Shown here: one piece after another, positions 47,418-57,177 of the stretch
Position numbering within the stretch: position 1 is the first letter of the stretch
Layout of the letters: each line of letters opens with the position of its first letter
NCBI GenBank assembly: GCA_019009955.1
Contig: CM032230.1
Location: forward strand, 24,480,001-24,544,000
Source of the DNA: Riptortus pedestris
Lineage: Eukaryota; Arthropoda; Insecta; Hemiptera; Alydidae
Reading direction: 5' to 3'
DNA: 64,000 nucleotides
Position numbers and translations under genes: made by a program
Notes under the pieces: model-generated
What the model was told of the DNA's origin: nothing
What the model saw: the letters and a program-made list of their open reading frames with translations, nothing else
Database searches by the model: none

Positions 47418-47620
47418 CTTTCCTTAGCCAAGTGAATTAATGCGTTAATCTTAATACAAATGGTAAATTTAGACCCTTGGGTTCGATTAACGCCGGGCCT
47501 ATAAGGATTTATGTAGTGGCAAACACTAATGGCAAAAAACTAAATGAAATCCTTAGTCTCATTCCAGGTGGGGTAACCTGAAGATACCCCTTTCTGGTTA
47601 TTAGCAAAAATTCTTTCATT
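47418..47620 (+). mobile_element. SINE-1, old copy
   Basis: 'ttagccaagtgaattaatgc' (A-box region), 'cttgggttcgattaacgccg' (B-box), 'tatgtagtggcaaacactaa', 'tgaaatccttagtctcattc' and 'aagatacccctttctggtta'. Confidence 0.7.
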
Positions 47621-47878
47621 ATTTTATTGTCACTTGGAAAAAAAGAAAGAGCAACAAAAATTAGTATAGACTACTGAAGTTGTAGACTTACTTCATTTCG
47701 CATTAATTCAAACACTAACTATTCCTTAAAGACGTTTTAAAAAACATTGGACCAATGAGGCAATCCTAATTAGACGATACAATAATAGCTTTAAACCAAA
47801 GGGAAAGTCGCCAAAATATATACAACAGCTAGCCTTATTCAAGTTGTATTAGTATCTATCAATCAAACATTAAAAAAT

Positions 47879-48583
47879 GTTGTCCCGCAGGCTTCATAAA
47901 CTAAGTATATTTCCTTCAAACTGGAATATGACAATCTGATGATCTTATCTCGCCATTTGTTCTCTATTTCTCTCTCAATAAGAACCTAAATGTTACCTGA
48001 TGATAGGATGTTTAAAGACTAAAGTAATTATAGTAAAAATCTAATAAGCAAAGGTGAAGGATGGCTGAGACCAAAAAAAACAAAGCGAAAGAAATATCAT
48101 TTATAATTAAACATATATAAAAAAATAGTTGTAGATAACTAAACTTTCCACAAGATTATTTATATAAAATTTTTCGATCCGATTCATAGTAAGGGAGATA
48201 TTTTGAATATTCAATTATTCCTCTAAAAACTATCTCGGTTAACAACATTTATAGGGCATTAATTTTTCGATCTGACTTATAATAACGAAATTATTTCGAA
48301 TTTTCTAAATTCCCATTTTCATCCCCCCCTCCATTTTTCCCCGATTTCAGACATTAAAAATTAGCCTTGATCTTTAGTTTTAAATAAAACTCAAATATAT
48401 GGAGCTTGACAACTATAAGACAAAATTTGCTAACACTAGATGAAAATGGTGTCACTTAATAAAGGCATTTAAACCTATTTTTTTAATGGTCTAGAGCGTT
48501 TACAGTCAAATAAGAAGAATATTGCGTCATGTGTACAAACTTAATACCTAAAGGAATTAATTTTCTTAAGGGCAATTTGCTAA
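47879..48583 (+). mobile_element. HINE-like element, subtype B, both ends present (H15)
   Basis: The 5' end is GTTGTCCCGCAGGCTTCATAAACTAAG (degraded) and the 3' end TTTTCTTAAGGGCAATTTGCTAAAG. The interior has 'ttttcgatccgattcatagt', then a partly duplicated 'atttttcgatctgacttata' and 'tttcatccccccctccattt'. The duplication of the Cgatccgac-type segment suggests an internal tandem repeat. No (TA)n block. Confidence 0.7.
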
Positions 48584-48659
48584 AGTGGAAAGTTTTATTG
48601 CACTAATGGAGGTGGAGTAGAAAGTATCAATCTAGCCTGGGAACACGGGATAACCCCTG

Positions 48660-49003
48660 ACACTCTATAAGAAACCTCAGGTCATAAATTCTTTGAAAAT
48701 GCCTCCACATTCTACACCCAGGTCGATTTGGGCCGCTAACGAGCATAGCCATTATTTCTACATAAAATGTTGAAATATCATCTTTGCTAACGATGAAATC
48801 ATAATTGGGATTTGTAACGTATTGAAAGACTTGTAGATGTCAGTGTAGACATAAACACACATGCGTACCCACTCACAAGCCACACGTTGGTTTGGGCTTA
48901 ATTTTTGGAACTTGTAAGATCAGAGATTGTTAGGAAATATTTTTGAAAAATTACGTCAATATTACTTAAAAACTGATATCTAATAAGGGAAATCCGCTAT
49001 AAA
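48660..49003 (+). mobile_element. Decayed HINE-like fragment (H16)
   Basis: 'tgcctccacattctacaccc', 'tttctacataaaatgttgaa' and 'ctaataagggaaatccgcta' keep the order of the body and the 3' end. It follows H15 by only 77 bp. Confidence 0.5.
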
Positions 49004-49004
49004 G

Positions 49005-50120
49005 GAAAATGCAATAATCATGACGGAGACCAGTCCTTATTTATCATTTTATTATATATATTTATACATTCCTTATCCATAATTACAATGTAGAAACATT
49101 GAATAGAATTAAAAGGTGTATTTATTATATTCTGTCCTACAATGGGGCTCTAACAAATGAGTATTGAGATTTTGGAATAATTAATTCCATTCGATTGAAT
49201 GAATGAGTGTTACGGGAAGTGTGTAAACGTATAAATATGTAAATGTATCTTTTAACGACTCGCCTGTAAACAGTATTAATACAAACAATCAACAGAAAGG
49301 TGTTTGTCAACAATAGCGACTCGTAAAACGTATTAACCACATCTCATTATTGACTTTCCTCTGGAATTTATTGTGATGATATTTGTCAGTAATTCCCACA
49401 TTCACGAAAAGTAAGTCGCACCCACCTGTTGCAATAATAAGCCTATAGGCTTTTTCTAAATAGTTTCTTAAGTCTTCGAAATGTGACCTCAATTCAATCT
49501 TTATTGAATGACGAATAGCCGTAGGTCAATAGATGAAAAATACGTGAACTATATACGTGAAATATATTATACGTAAAAATACGTTTTGTGTCCTCTATGA
49601 TGCCTCTTCATGAGTAATACTCATTTATAAAAAGATTCGACCACCTCGGCGGTTACATAAAGACTGGAGATGTACCACACCACTCAGATGAAAATACCGA
49701 TACATTAAAATAATTCGCAATGTAAAAATCGATTACCTAAGAAGTTTCGTCTTTTGAAAAATCGATTCCAGAAGCATAGCTACATCTACATCTATTCGAC
49801 GTGCTGTATATTTAAATATTTGAAAAATATACCATGTAAATTTTTTTTACTATTTTCTTGTTTACAGTATAATGTTTGTTTTTAATAATGTGGATATTTT
49901 CTTTTATCTTCCGCTTGGTTACGTTTTGTAATTATCCAAAATTTCTACCTCGTCAAAATTAAATTTATGTTTAAATGTCAAAGAATGGTCGGCCAAAGAT
50001 GCTCTATTTTCTAAATTATCGGCATTTCTGCAACACAGTTAAACTAAAATTTTCAGTGTCATAGGATTTAAAGTGGATACGTTTTAGAGTACGAATGTTT
50101 TCGTTGTTCAATTCAGAAAT
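49005..50120. other. AT-rich sequence without a supported feature
   Basis: Two short minus-strand frames (49137-49340, 49307-49492) show no motif. Confidence 0.45.
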
Positions 50121-50123
50121 AAA

Positions 50124-50225
50124 TAGTCCCTCACGCAGAGGCTGCATAAATTAAGCAGGTTTCCAACGTGATGCGCCAAACACAATGCTTATCTTATCTC
50201 AGTACATCGATGGTTTACTGTCAAA
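50124..50225 (+). mobile_element. HINE-like 5'-end fragment (H17)
   Basis: GTCCCTCACGCAGAGGCTGC then 'ataaattaagcaggtttcca' and 'cttatcttatctcagtacat'. It lies 160 bp upstream of a complete copy in the same orientation. Confidence 0.7.
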
Positions 50226-50287
50226 AATACGTATCTCCAAAAGCGCTCATTTTGAGTCAAAAATACCATTGCATTCAGTAAAAAAAA

Positions 50288-50720
50288 GTCCGTCACGCAG
50301 GGGCTGCGTAAACTAAGCAGATTTCCCGTGTGAAGTGTAACAATAGAGAAATTTCACGAGAGCCAAACAATTAAGGAAACGGCCGACCTAGCTTTTGGCG
50401 GGAAAGCCGCTCTTATCCGTTATCCGCCCAGATTTAATAAAATGCAAATATCTCGGTTAATATTCAAGATAGAGAATAAATGTACAGGACAATATTTATA
50501 GTAAATTTAATTTGCCATCAGATTCATTCTATACACATTTTCGATCCGACGTATAGTAACGGAAATATTTCGGATTTTCGAAAATCCTTCCTTCAAACCC
50601 CCCCTCCCACTTGTCCGATTTCAGCCGTTAACGAACTTGATCTTTCTTTTTACATAAAACGACTAAATATCAAGTTTGGTAACGATCAAACAAAAATTGC
50701 GACCGCTAGAGCGGTAACAG

Positions 50721-50770
<50 letters not shown>

Positions 50771-50894
50771 TTTTGAACGGACCTCATTTTCGTTATCTCC
50801 TAGATAGGATCGATGGACATTTCAAGAGAAAATTCGAAAATTCCGTCATCAGTACAACCTCAATAGCTGATTTCCCTTAAGGGAAATCTGCTAA
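50288..50894 (+). mobile_element. HINE-like element, subtype A, complete (reference copy H18)
   Basis: Best full-length copy, 607 bp. From 5': GTCCGTCACGCAGGGGCTGC (contains hairpin ACGCAG/CTGCGT), subterminal GCAGATTTCCC, 'aaacggccgacctagc', 'caaatatctcggttaatatt', palindrome GATTTTCGAAAATC, C-rich 'ccccccctcccacttgtccg', palindromic ACCGCTAGAGCGGT, (TA)n 50727-50767, 'gaacggacctcattttcg', and the 3' terminal 20-bp palindrome GATTTCCCTTAAGGGAAATC followed by TGCTAA. The 5' GCAGATTTCCC and 3' GGGAAATCTGC are inverted repeats. A-runs lie outside both ends. The open frame 50480-50776 is a translation of it. Confidence 0.9.
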
Positions 50895-50929
50895 AAACTT
50901 TAATGTACTGACAAAAGACCGGCCCTCTA

Positions 50930-51480
50930 AACCTTATAAATAAAAGAATAACGAACCGTATCTTTAATTAATTTCATAGAAAGTTAATATGTTAATTTTG
51001 GACTTTAGACCCTTGATATTTGCTCGATTTTTTGGTAATTTTCGAATTCCTACTCCCCCCCCCTATTGTGGGTCCCAATTCATATATCAACTAATATCAT
51101 GTTTAGTGTTATATGAAACTGTATCGAGTATGGTATAGAACAGAGAATCATTATTGAGTCGGGACGGAAAAATCTTAATTATTGGCGTCTGCACACTAAG
51201 CATTTGCTTGTATCTCACACAGTACAAGATCAATCAAACAATATTCGGCATTTAAGCTTTAAATAGTTCATGATAATAAATTATTGACATGTCATGATTA
51301 GGAGTGGGAGTTTACTGAAGGATGAAAACTAAAAAAGGCAAATATATTGGTTAAAATTCATGACAGAGAAAATTTTTACAACGGATGTATTTTTATTTTC
51401 GAAATTTCCCTCTCTAAATCCTACCTCCCACTGGTCCGATTTCAGCCATTAACTAACTTGATCTTTAGTTTTACATATCT
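50930..51480 (+). mobile_element. HINE-like element, subtype B interior (H19)
   Basis: Adjacent to H18. It has 'aatcttaattattggcgtct', 'catttaagctttaaatagtt', 'gtttactgaaggatgaaaac' and 'cccactggtccgatttcagc', all shared with H5 and H4. Both ends are missing. Confidence 0.6.
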
Positions 51481-51833
51481 CTCGCTTGAGTCATTGGCAT
51501 TTGGTATTCTGCTCTAGACTAGCTAGTACGTCTCCATGGAATTGTTTTTATAAAACCCGTATAACAAACTTTTCTCTGACGTAGTTGCTTATAAATGGAC
51601 TTGTTAGAGTGATAAAGGAGCAAAGGCCCTATGAAGGTCAAATCAATTTCAAATATTCAAGCTCCCTCCCCTATTCATAACTGACAAAGCTGAAGTATTG
51701 TCAATATTAGCCCATTTCTTCCGAGAATGGGGTTCAATATCTTGCCAGGCAACCTTTATCCTTAACGTTGAGGAATGCGGATGAATAATCATTTTTTTTG
51801 AACAATGGATAATTTGGTCAGAAAATATTAAAC

Positions 51834-52831
51834 GTCCGAAACGCAGAGGTTGCGTAAACTAAGCAGACTTCTCACATGCTGATATGATACACTTGTAACA
51901 TCATCTCACGATATATTTTCTATTTCTATGTAAATATCCGATGAATAGAAGTGGCGGATTACTGAAGACTCGAAACAAGAAAGTACAAATAACTCACTAA
52001 ATATTTTAGCTATGAAAGAATGTATAGAGGAACAATTGTAGGGCAGTAATAGCTTAACAAAATTATTTATATAATCCTGGACCGTTTTCAGCCTTTAACG
52101 ATGGTAAACTTTAGTGTTGAATGAAACAATTAATTTACCACCGGAGACATTCGAGTTCAAAACCTAAAACCTTGAATGCTCCCTGACATCGCACAACGTA
52201 TTTGCTTATGCCTCCCACAGCAAAGGTTCAATGTAAACATGTAATTGGTACTTAAACTTAAAAAAAAAAAAAAGTGGTTCATGTATAACAGCTTGTTGCT
52301 AACATGCCAATATCCGAATATCTCTGCCCTTAGATCAGTGGTAGAGCACCCGACTACAGATAATTTAAGTGCAGCAACATCGAGCATGGTCAGTACTTGA
52401 ATGGGGTACCGCAGAGTTAGTTTCTCCGGTTCACTAGCAAAGCGCGCTTGTCCCACGGCAGTAGTGGCGTCGTGGGAGTCTAGCGAGTAGACGACGAAGG
52501 ACACTAACTCTCCTAGATACTGTTGACTGGCAAACTGGCCGTTGGTGTTAAGACTTCTGTCCCCCCACCGGCTATAATTGGGCTCGTCATTATAGAGGAG
52601 GCAACTCAATATAGGTCGTCCTATGGTAACGGGGGTTGATCACTAACTGTGTAAAATCTCTGATCTTGAGTCCCCCTAGTCTATTTCGGCTAGAGATTTT
52701 AAAGGCCTGTAGTGCTAACCAAAATATATACATAAATAATTTTGAACGGAAGTCATCTTCGTCAACTACTTGGTCAAATCGATGGGCGTAATGAGTACAA
52801 GCCCAAGAGCTGATTCCCTTAAGGAAAACCT
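51834..52831 (+). mobile_element. HINE-like element, subtype B, interrupted by a SINE (H20)
   Basis: 5' end GTCCGAAACGCAGAGGTTGC with subterminal GCAGACTTCTC; 3' part 'aattttgaacggaagtcatc' and GAGCTGATTCCCTTAAGGAA. Between 52325 and 52722 lies a tRNA/5S-type SINE, inserted where (TA)n would be. The 150-codon minus-strand frame (52157-52609) spans element and SINE and is not a gene. Confidence 0.7.
52325..52722 (+). mobile_element. SINE-2: chimeric tRNA(Cys)-like / 5S rRNA-derived SINE (copy 1)
   Basis: The first ~40 bp (TTAGATCAGTGGTAGAGCAC, CCGACTACAGATAA) closely follow the 5' half of a tRNA-Cys, A-box and anticodon arm included (GCA now ACA). The next ~45 bp (AGCAACATCGAGCATGGTCA, GTACTTGAATGGGGTACCGC) follow the 3' part of 5S rRNA with the internal control region (intermediate element and box C). 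The ~300-bp body is shared with the copy at 55079. RNA polymerase III transcription is inferred. Confidence 0.75.
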
Positions 52832-52849
52832 TCAAGTAAACCAAGTATT

Positions 52850-53335
52850 CATTAAAACTGGATATATCAAATAAACAGAAGACTGAGAAGAGGTCATATA
52901 AACATATAAAGCACAGGACGGTCGGTCGATGTAAAGGAAGGTGGCACCTACTCCATGTTGGTTGGTATTACTCGTCGTGGAGTGTTGGGGATTATCCCGA
53001 TGTAGAGCGGACCTATTACAGGCAATCATCTCTATAGGAACGGCTAGCGTGCGGTCCGAATATCGACCTACGCCTGCCACGCACCTTCCGTCACGCGCCA
53101 ATTACAGCCTCTTCTAGATTTGATATTCAACACCGTTCGATTCCCAAAACCAGAAGCTATGATTCGCCTGGACTTGAAACCAACGCAGATGCCAAGGTCG
53201 GTATACAGCGTCTGTAAATAGTTAACAATTTAAATATTTCTCGTACGAAAGTAGAACCAATCGCACTCAAACTCAGGTCTCCTTGCTATCTAGGCCAGTT
53301 CTCTGCCAACAGAGCTCTACTAGTAAGTTAAATTC
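52850..53335 (-). mobile_element. Possible tRNA-headed SINE or composite repeat, third family
   Basis: On the minus strand 53335-53255 reads GTAGAGCTCTGTTGGCAGAG, AACTGGCCTAGATAGC, then CTGAGTTTGAGTGCGA, a plausible A-box/B-box pair of a tRNA-derived head. The downstream part to 52850 is GC-richer than its surroundings. Only one copy is seen, so family status is unproven. Open frames in it (52832-53101, 53273-53512) are not credited. Confidence 0.35.
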
Positions 53336-53424
53336 TCTCCGACAGCCAAATCCCTGAACTCGACACGCGCTTCTATAACATTCTTGCAAACAAGGTAAAA
53401 ACGAAGTCCTCAAAGTACAAAAAA

Positions 53425-53495
53425 TGTCCATCTCACGAGGACGGAGTAAACTAAGCAAACTTCCCAGGAATAGACGCACTATTGCTTTCAACTCA
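53425..53495 (+). mobile_element. HINE-like 5'-end remnant (H21)
   Basis: 'gtccatctcacgaggacgga' then GTAAACTAAGCAAACTTCCC match the first 45 bp of the element, diverged. Confidence 0.5.
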
Positions 53496-53499
53496 CCGT

Positions 53500-53765
53500 A
53501 AACACTATACACTCAACACACAAACACTAACAGCGTTTCACTTGAAAGTCAATTTCAGCTTTTGAGGGTTGGCTTTTTAACAAGGTCGGCATCGGTGGAA
53601 GTCCTCGCTTAAATAACGAGATTCTTTTTTAATGGCTTCTTTATATATTAGTCTCGTGTGTAAGTCAAGGAGGGGCTAGTGCTTGTCCTTGTAACCTACT
53701 TCCAGCTGCATTTATGAGTGAATCCACGAATATCCTTGTTCAAGGAAACTGCTGCAACGTACAGT

Positions 53766-53830
<65 letters not shown>

Positions 53831-54765
53831 TGCAAGGTTCACCCACAAAAATACATTTCTATCCCCGCAAACTCTATTCACATTGCCCGCCATGTTTTGT
53901 TGCATGACTACATTAGGGGAGGTCGTTGAAAATGTAAGAGGGAACGAACACTTCAAAACTGGAATTGCCTCTGAAGATGTGTTAGTTAAGCCAAGAAACC
54001 TGTAAGCCAATGTGAATCAAGTTTGGGGGAAGGAAATGTGTTTTTGTTAGCGACCCTTGCAATTAAACTATGAAGAACTCATAATAAATGAATTGTAAAA
54101 TAAATTCGTGGTCGCAAGGGTTTCTGTCCATTCCATCCAAAAAGAATTTGAATATGCACTCTTCATTGGAATATGAGTACACATCATCCAAGTATTAACT
54201 TTGTCTTCATTTCCTTGGCATACATGTATATAGACACACACTAAATTTATATTGTTTTGGGCACACATTTAATATGAAGGAATTTTTGTGTAATGTGTCA
54301 TATGAGCCACCTCAATTGCTCAATTTTCGAAAGAAAAGTAAATCGGGACAGACTTCACAGCACTCTTGGAACTTGGAATTGTAAGCAATAAAAACCTCAT
54401 CCCAAAATATCCTTATGACTGGGCTAATAGCTCAGTCCGAATTTTAATTATATTTTATTCCATCCAATCAAAGAAGACTCGTCACGAACTTCCTAACTAG
54501 GTTCTGAAGGTGGTAATTCAGGGGTTACATAAAACTTTAATAGGATAGCTATAAATTAGTCATAGATAATCGCTCTACCTATTAGAACTTATTTATTTTT
54601 TTTTATTGCTCAGTTTCTACCAGCATAATTGGATATCCAAGATCATCTAAATTGCCTTTCCTAAAAATAATTACTATCCCGTGTCATCATCGTTGTTATG
54701 CAAACAAAGATATTTCAACACACACAAAAAATAAGTTAAAATTTAATTATAGAGCAATAAATTCA
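53500..54765. other. Unassigned, containing a 60-bp (TA)n at 53768-53828
   Basis: The (TA)n here is not surrounded by HINE-like body. Open frames on both strands across it (53696-54010, 53714-54005) encode YI repeats from the microsatellite and are not genes. Confidence 0.5.
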
Positions 54766-54769
54766 ATCC

Positions 54770-54912
54770 TCTGGGCTAGTGAGACCAAAGGTTTTATTTA
54801 TTGAGTTCAGTATAATTCCTGTTTCCCACTTGGGAATCGAACTCACTGCTCTAGGTTTTCCATGACTTTTAAGACCAATGCTATTACACATAAAGCTAAC
54901 CTAATCCCCATA
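54770..54912 (-). mobile_element. SINE-1 (head half)
   Basis: 'ggttttatttattgagttca', 'cacttgggaatcgaactcac' (B-box complement), 'ctctaggttttccatgac', 'taagaccaatgctatt' and 'aaagctaacctaatcccc'. The 3' part is mostly missing. Confidence 0.75.
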
Positions 54913-55078
54913 GCGTAAAACATAATAGAGAGCGTCCTAGTTCCATTTCAAAATAGGGTCAGTAAAAATCACATACGGGTCTTATGCAGTCAATTCTTGG
55001 ATAATGTTATCTATCATTTTAGCAGATGTTACATTTAAGGATATATATATATATAGCTAGATAAGTGTTAGGGCGAGT

Positions 55079-55455
55079 ATAGATCAGCCGTCAAGTACCA
55101 TCGAGCATGCCCAGTACTTGAATGGGATGATCGCGGAGTTAGTACACAGAATTGCTACGAGAGCTCACTGGTGTGGCGGTAGATTGACGTTTGTTCAGTG
55201 ACTACATTAGTCTAATATACTAACTTCATGACGAAGGACAGTGACTATCATGAATGCCGTCTACCAAATTGGTCATCGGTGAAATTGAGCATTGCTTCTA
55301 AATTGAAGGCCGCCAGCTTACTGGAGACAATTCATTCCGGGTACTCCTTGGTTAACGGGGGTTGTACGTCGAGTTGGTCCCTGACTACGTAAATCTCTGA
55401 TCGCGAATCCATCGAGCTCGCTCGAGGTCGACTAAAAACCTCTTAGTTCTAAAAA
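55079..55455 (+). mobile_element. SINE-2 (copy 2)
   Basis: Shares with 52325-52722: TAGATCAG, CATCGAGCATG, CAGTACTTGAATGGG, GCGGAGTTAGT, GACGAAGGACA, TGGTCATCGGTG, TAACGGGGGTTG, ACGTAAATCTCTGATCGCGA and the closing tract. Most of the tRNA-like middle is deleted, so TAGATCAG is close to the 5S-like part. It is an independent insertion, which confirms that the tRNA/5S join is a family property. Confidence 0.75.
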
Positions 55456-55945
55456 GCCAGCCGAAAAAATTATATAAAGAAAAAATGAGTGTAGATAGAT
55501 AACTCGATATTTAGGAGTCTCGTGTTCCTATATACAATATTCATTGTAAATATCAATTTGATTTTATAGTAATATTGAATAGAATGGGATATTCTTTGTA
55601 AATACACTCTCTTGTATTAAACACTGGTTTCCAAGGTCGGTTTTCTGGCAGATGGAAGTTAATTATAGTGCACTTGGAGAGAAGAATTGGATGATTTCTT
55701 CTATATAAGTACTCAATATTCTTCACATCCGATAACACTACTATAAAATCATAATGCAGGTTGATTAAAAGCGGCTACACTTACATAGAAAAAGTTTATT
55801 CTAACGACAGAGAGCTTTCGATGCAGTGCACCATGGTTAGTGCCACTTTGGCACAACAAAATAAACCATAAGTAACTTATCACTAAGTTTTAAAAATAAA
55901 TTACTGAGTCGAATAGTTCAAAACAATAAAAACATCATGAATGAT
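55456..55945. other. Unassigned AT-rich sequence
   Basis: Nothing recognised. Confidence 0.45.
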
Positions 55946-55948
55946 AGT

Positions 55949-56066
55949 TTTAGCAGATTTCCCTTAAAGGAAATCCGCTATTGAGGTCGTAATGACGCGA
56001 TTTTCGAAAAATTTCTTCAAATGTCCATCGATCCTACCCAGGAGATGACGAAAATGAGGTCCGTTC

Positions 56067-56115
<49 letters not shown>

Positions 56116-56581
56116 TGTTAACGCTCTAGCGGTCGGAATTTTTGTTTGATCGTTACGAAACTCGATATTTAACCGTTATATGTAAAAAGGCAGATCAAGT
56201 TCGTTAACGGCTGAAATCGGACCAGAGGGATATAGTTCGGCCATTTCCGTCGTTCCTCGGCTCAGGTTGAAGCTTCTTCTAACCTTACCTGTCGTTTCTA
56301 ACCTTACCTTACTTTGTGAGATTTATGCAAATACTTCTGTTCATCCGCCCCCCCCCCTTCTTTAGTTCTTGGACTACTAAAATTTGAGTTATTAAAATAT
56401 AAATTATTCTTACAATTCAGAAGCCGTTTCAGTTGGGAATTTATTTTAATTAACTTAAAGATTTCTAATTACCGTTTGTATTTCATCAGGGTGGTATTGT
56501 GTTAACAGTGTGTAGATTTCTCTGTAAAACTTCACATGGGAAATCTGCTTAGTTTACGCAGCCCCTGTGTGACGGACTTTT
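55949..56581 (-). mobile_element. HINE-like element, subtype A ends with a replaced middle (H22)
   Basis: Left TTTTAGCAGATTTCCCTTAAAGGAAATC; right GCAGCCCCTGTGTGACGGACTTTTTA. (TA)n 56072-56112, followed by 'tgttaacgctctagcggtcg' and 'aagttcgttaacggctgaaa'. From about 56225 to 56500 the usual body is replaced by other sequence, including a doubled TTCTAACCTTACC and a C-run of 9. Confidence 0.8.
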
Positions 56582-56689
56582 TATTGTTTGAAACTATTCG
56601 ACTCTGTAATATTTTTTAAACCGAAATAGTGATAGGTTACTCATGTTTTCTTTTTTTTCTCTCTCTTTTTGGTGTGTCAATGATGGAGT

Positions 56690-56755
56690 CAGGGCACTAA
56701 TGATGATCCACTCCACCGAAAGCGGTCTGTCGTTTGAATAAACTTTATCAGTGGA
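56690..56755 (+). ncRNA. Hammerhead-like / Penelope-associated motif (degenerate)
   Basis: CACTAATGATGATCCACTCC, ACCGAAAGCGGTCTGTCG, then TTTGAATAAA. The order CTGATGA ... CGAAA ... GTC ... AATAAA resembles hammerhead-type motifs found with Penelope-like retroelements. The first core has one change (CTAATGA) and stem II is not well paired, so it is likely inactive. No Penelope protein was found nearby. Confidence 0.25.
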
Positions 56756-57177
56756 AGTCGGCCGTTTTTAATCAACCTATATCAGTTTATCTTTATTTTA
56801 AACTTAAGATATGTGCCCCACTTCTGTTGTTTCTAAAAAATATTTGTAGTAACCCTTTTTTCTTAGAAGTATTTATATTGTTCTATGGTTTTATAGGCAT
56901 ATTATTTATCTCATATTTGGTTTAGTACATGCTAATGTTCGATATCGAGTTATAGGTAATGTGTAGTTAGTTACATGAGAGGTTTGTTGACATGGCAAAA
57001 TGCGAGTGTTCTGTGGCACTTTTCGATAAAGCTATTGAGTATAGAAGGTCCTTTCTTTGTCTATTAATACTTTCCATCTTGCAGAACAATAGGCAAAATG
57101 GATGAAAATACAAATTGTTGTTATATTTAATTTTAGCTTGTGCAGTTAGGTTGGTTTGTGCTAACCAGCACAATATT

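Noticed and set aside
52371..52413. 5S rRNA gene
   Set aside because: Only the 3' internal control part is present, joined to tRNA-like and SINE sequence.
52157..52609. 150-codon minus-strand open frame
   Set aside because: Lies antisense across the HINE-like element and the inserted tRNA/5S SINE; an accidental frame in GC-richer SINE sequence.
53696..54010. Open frames with long YI repeats on both strands
   Set aside because: Translations of a (TA)n microsatellite.
56280..56325. Telomere-like repeat (TTCTAACCTTACC twice)
   Set aside because: Only two imperfect units with the wrong period for insect (TTAGG)n.
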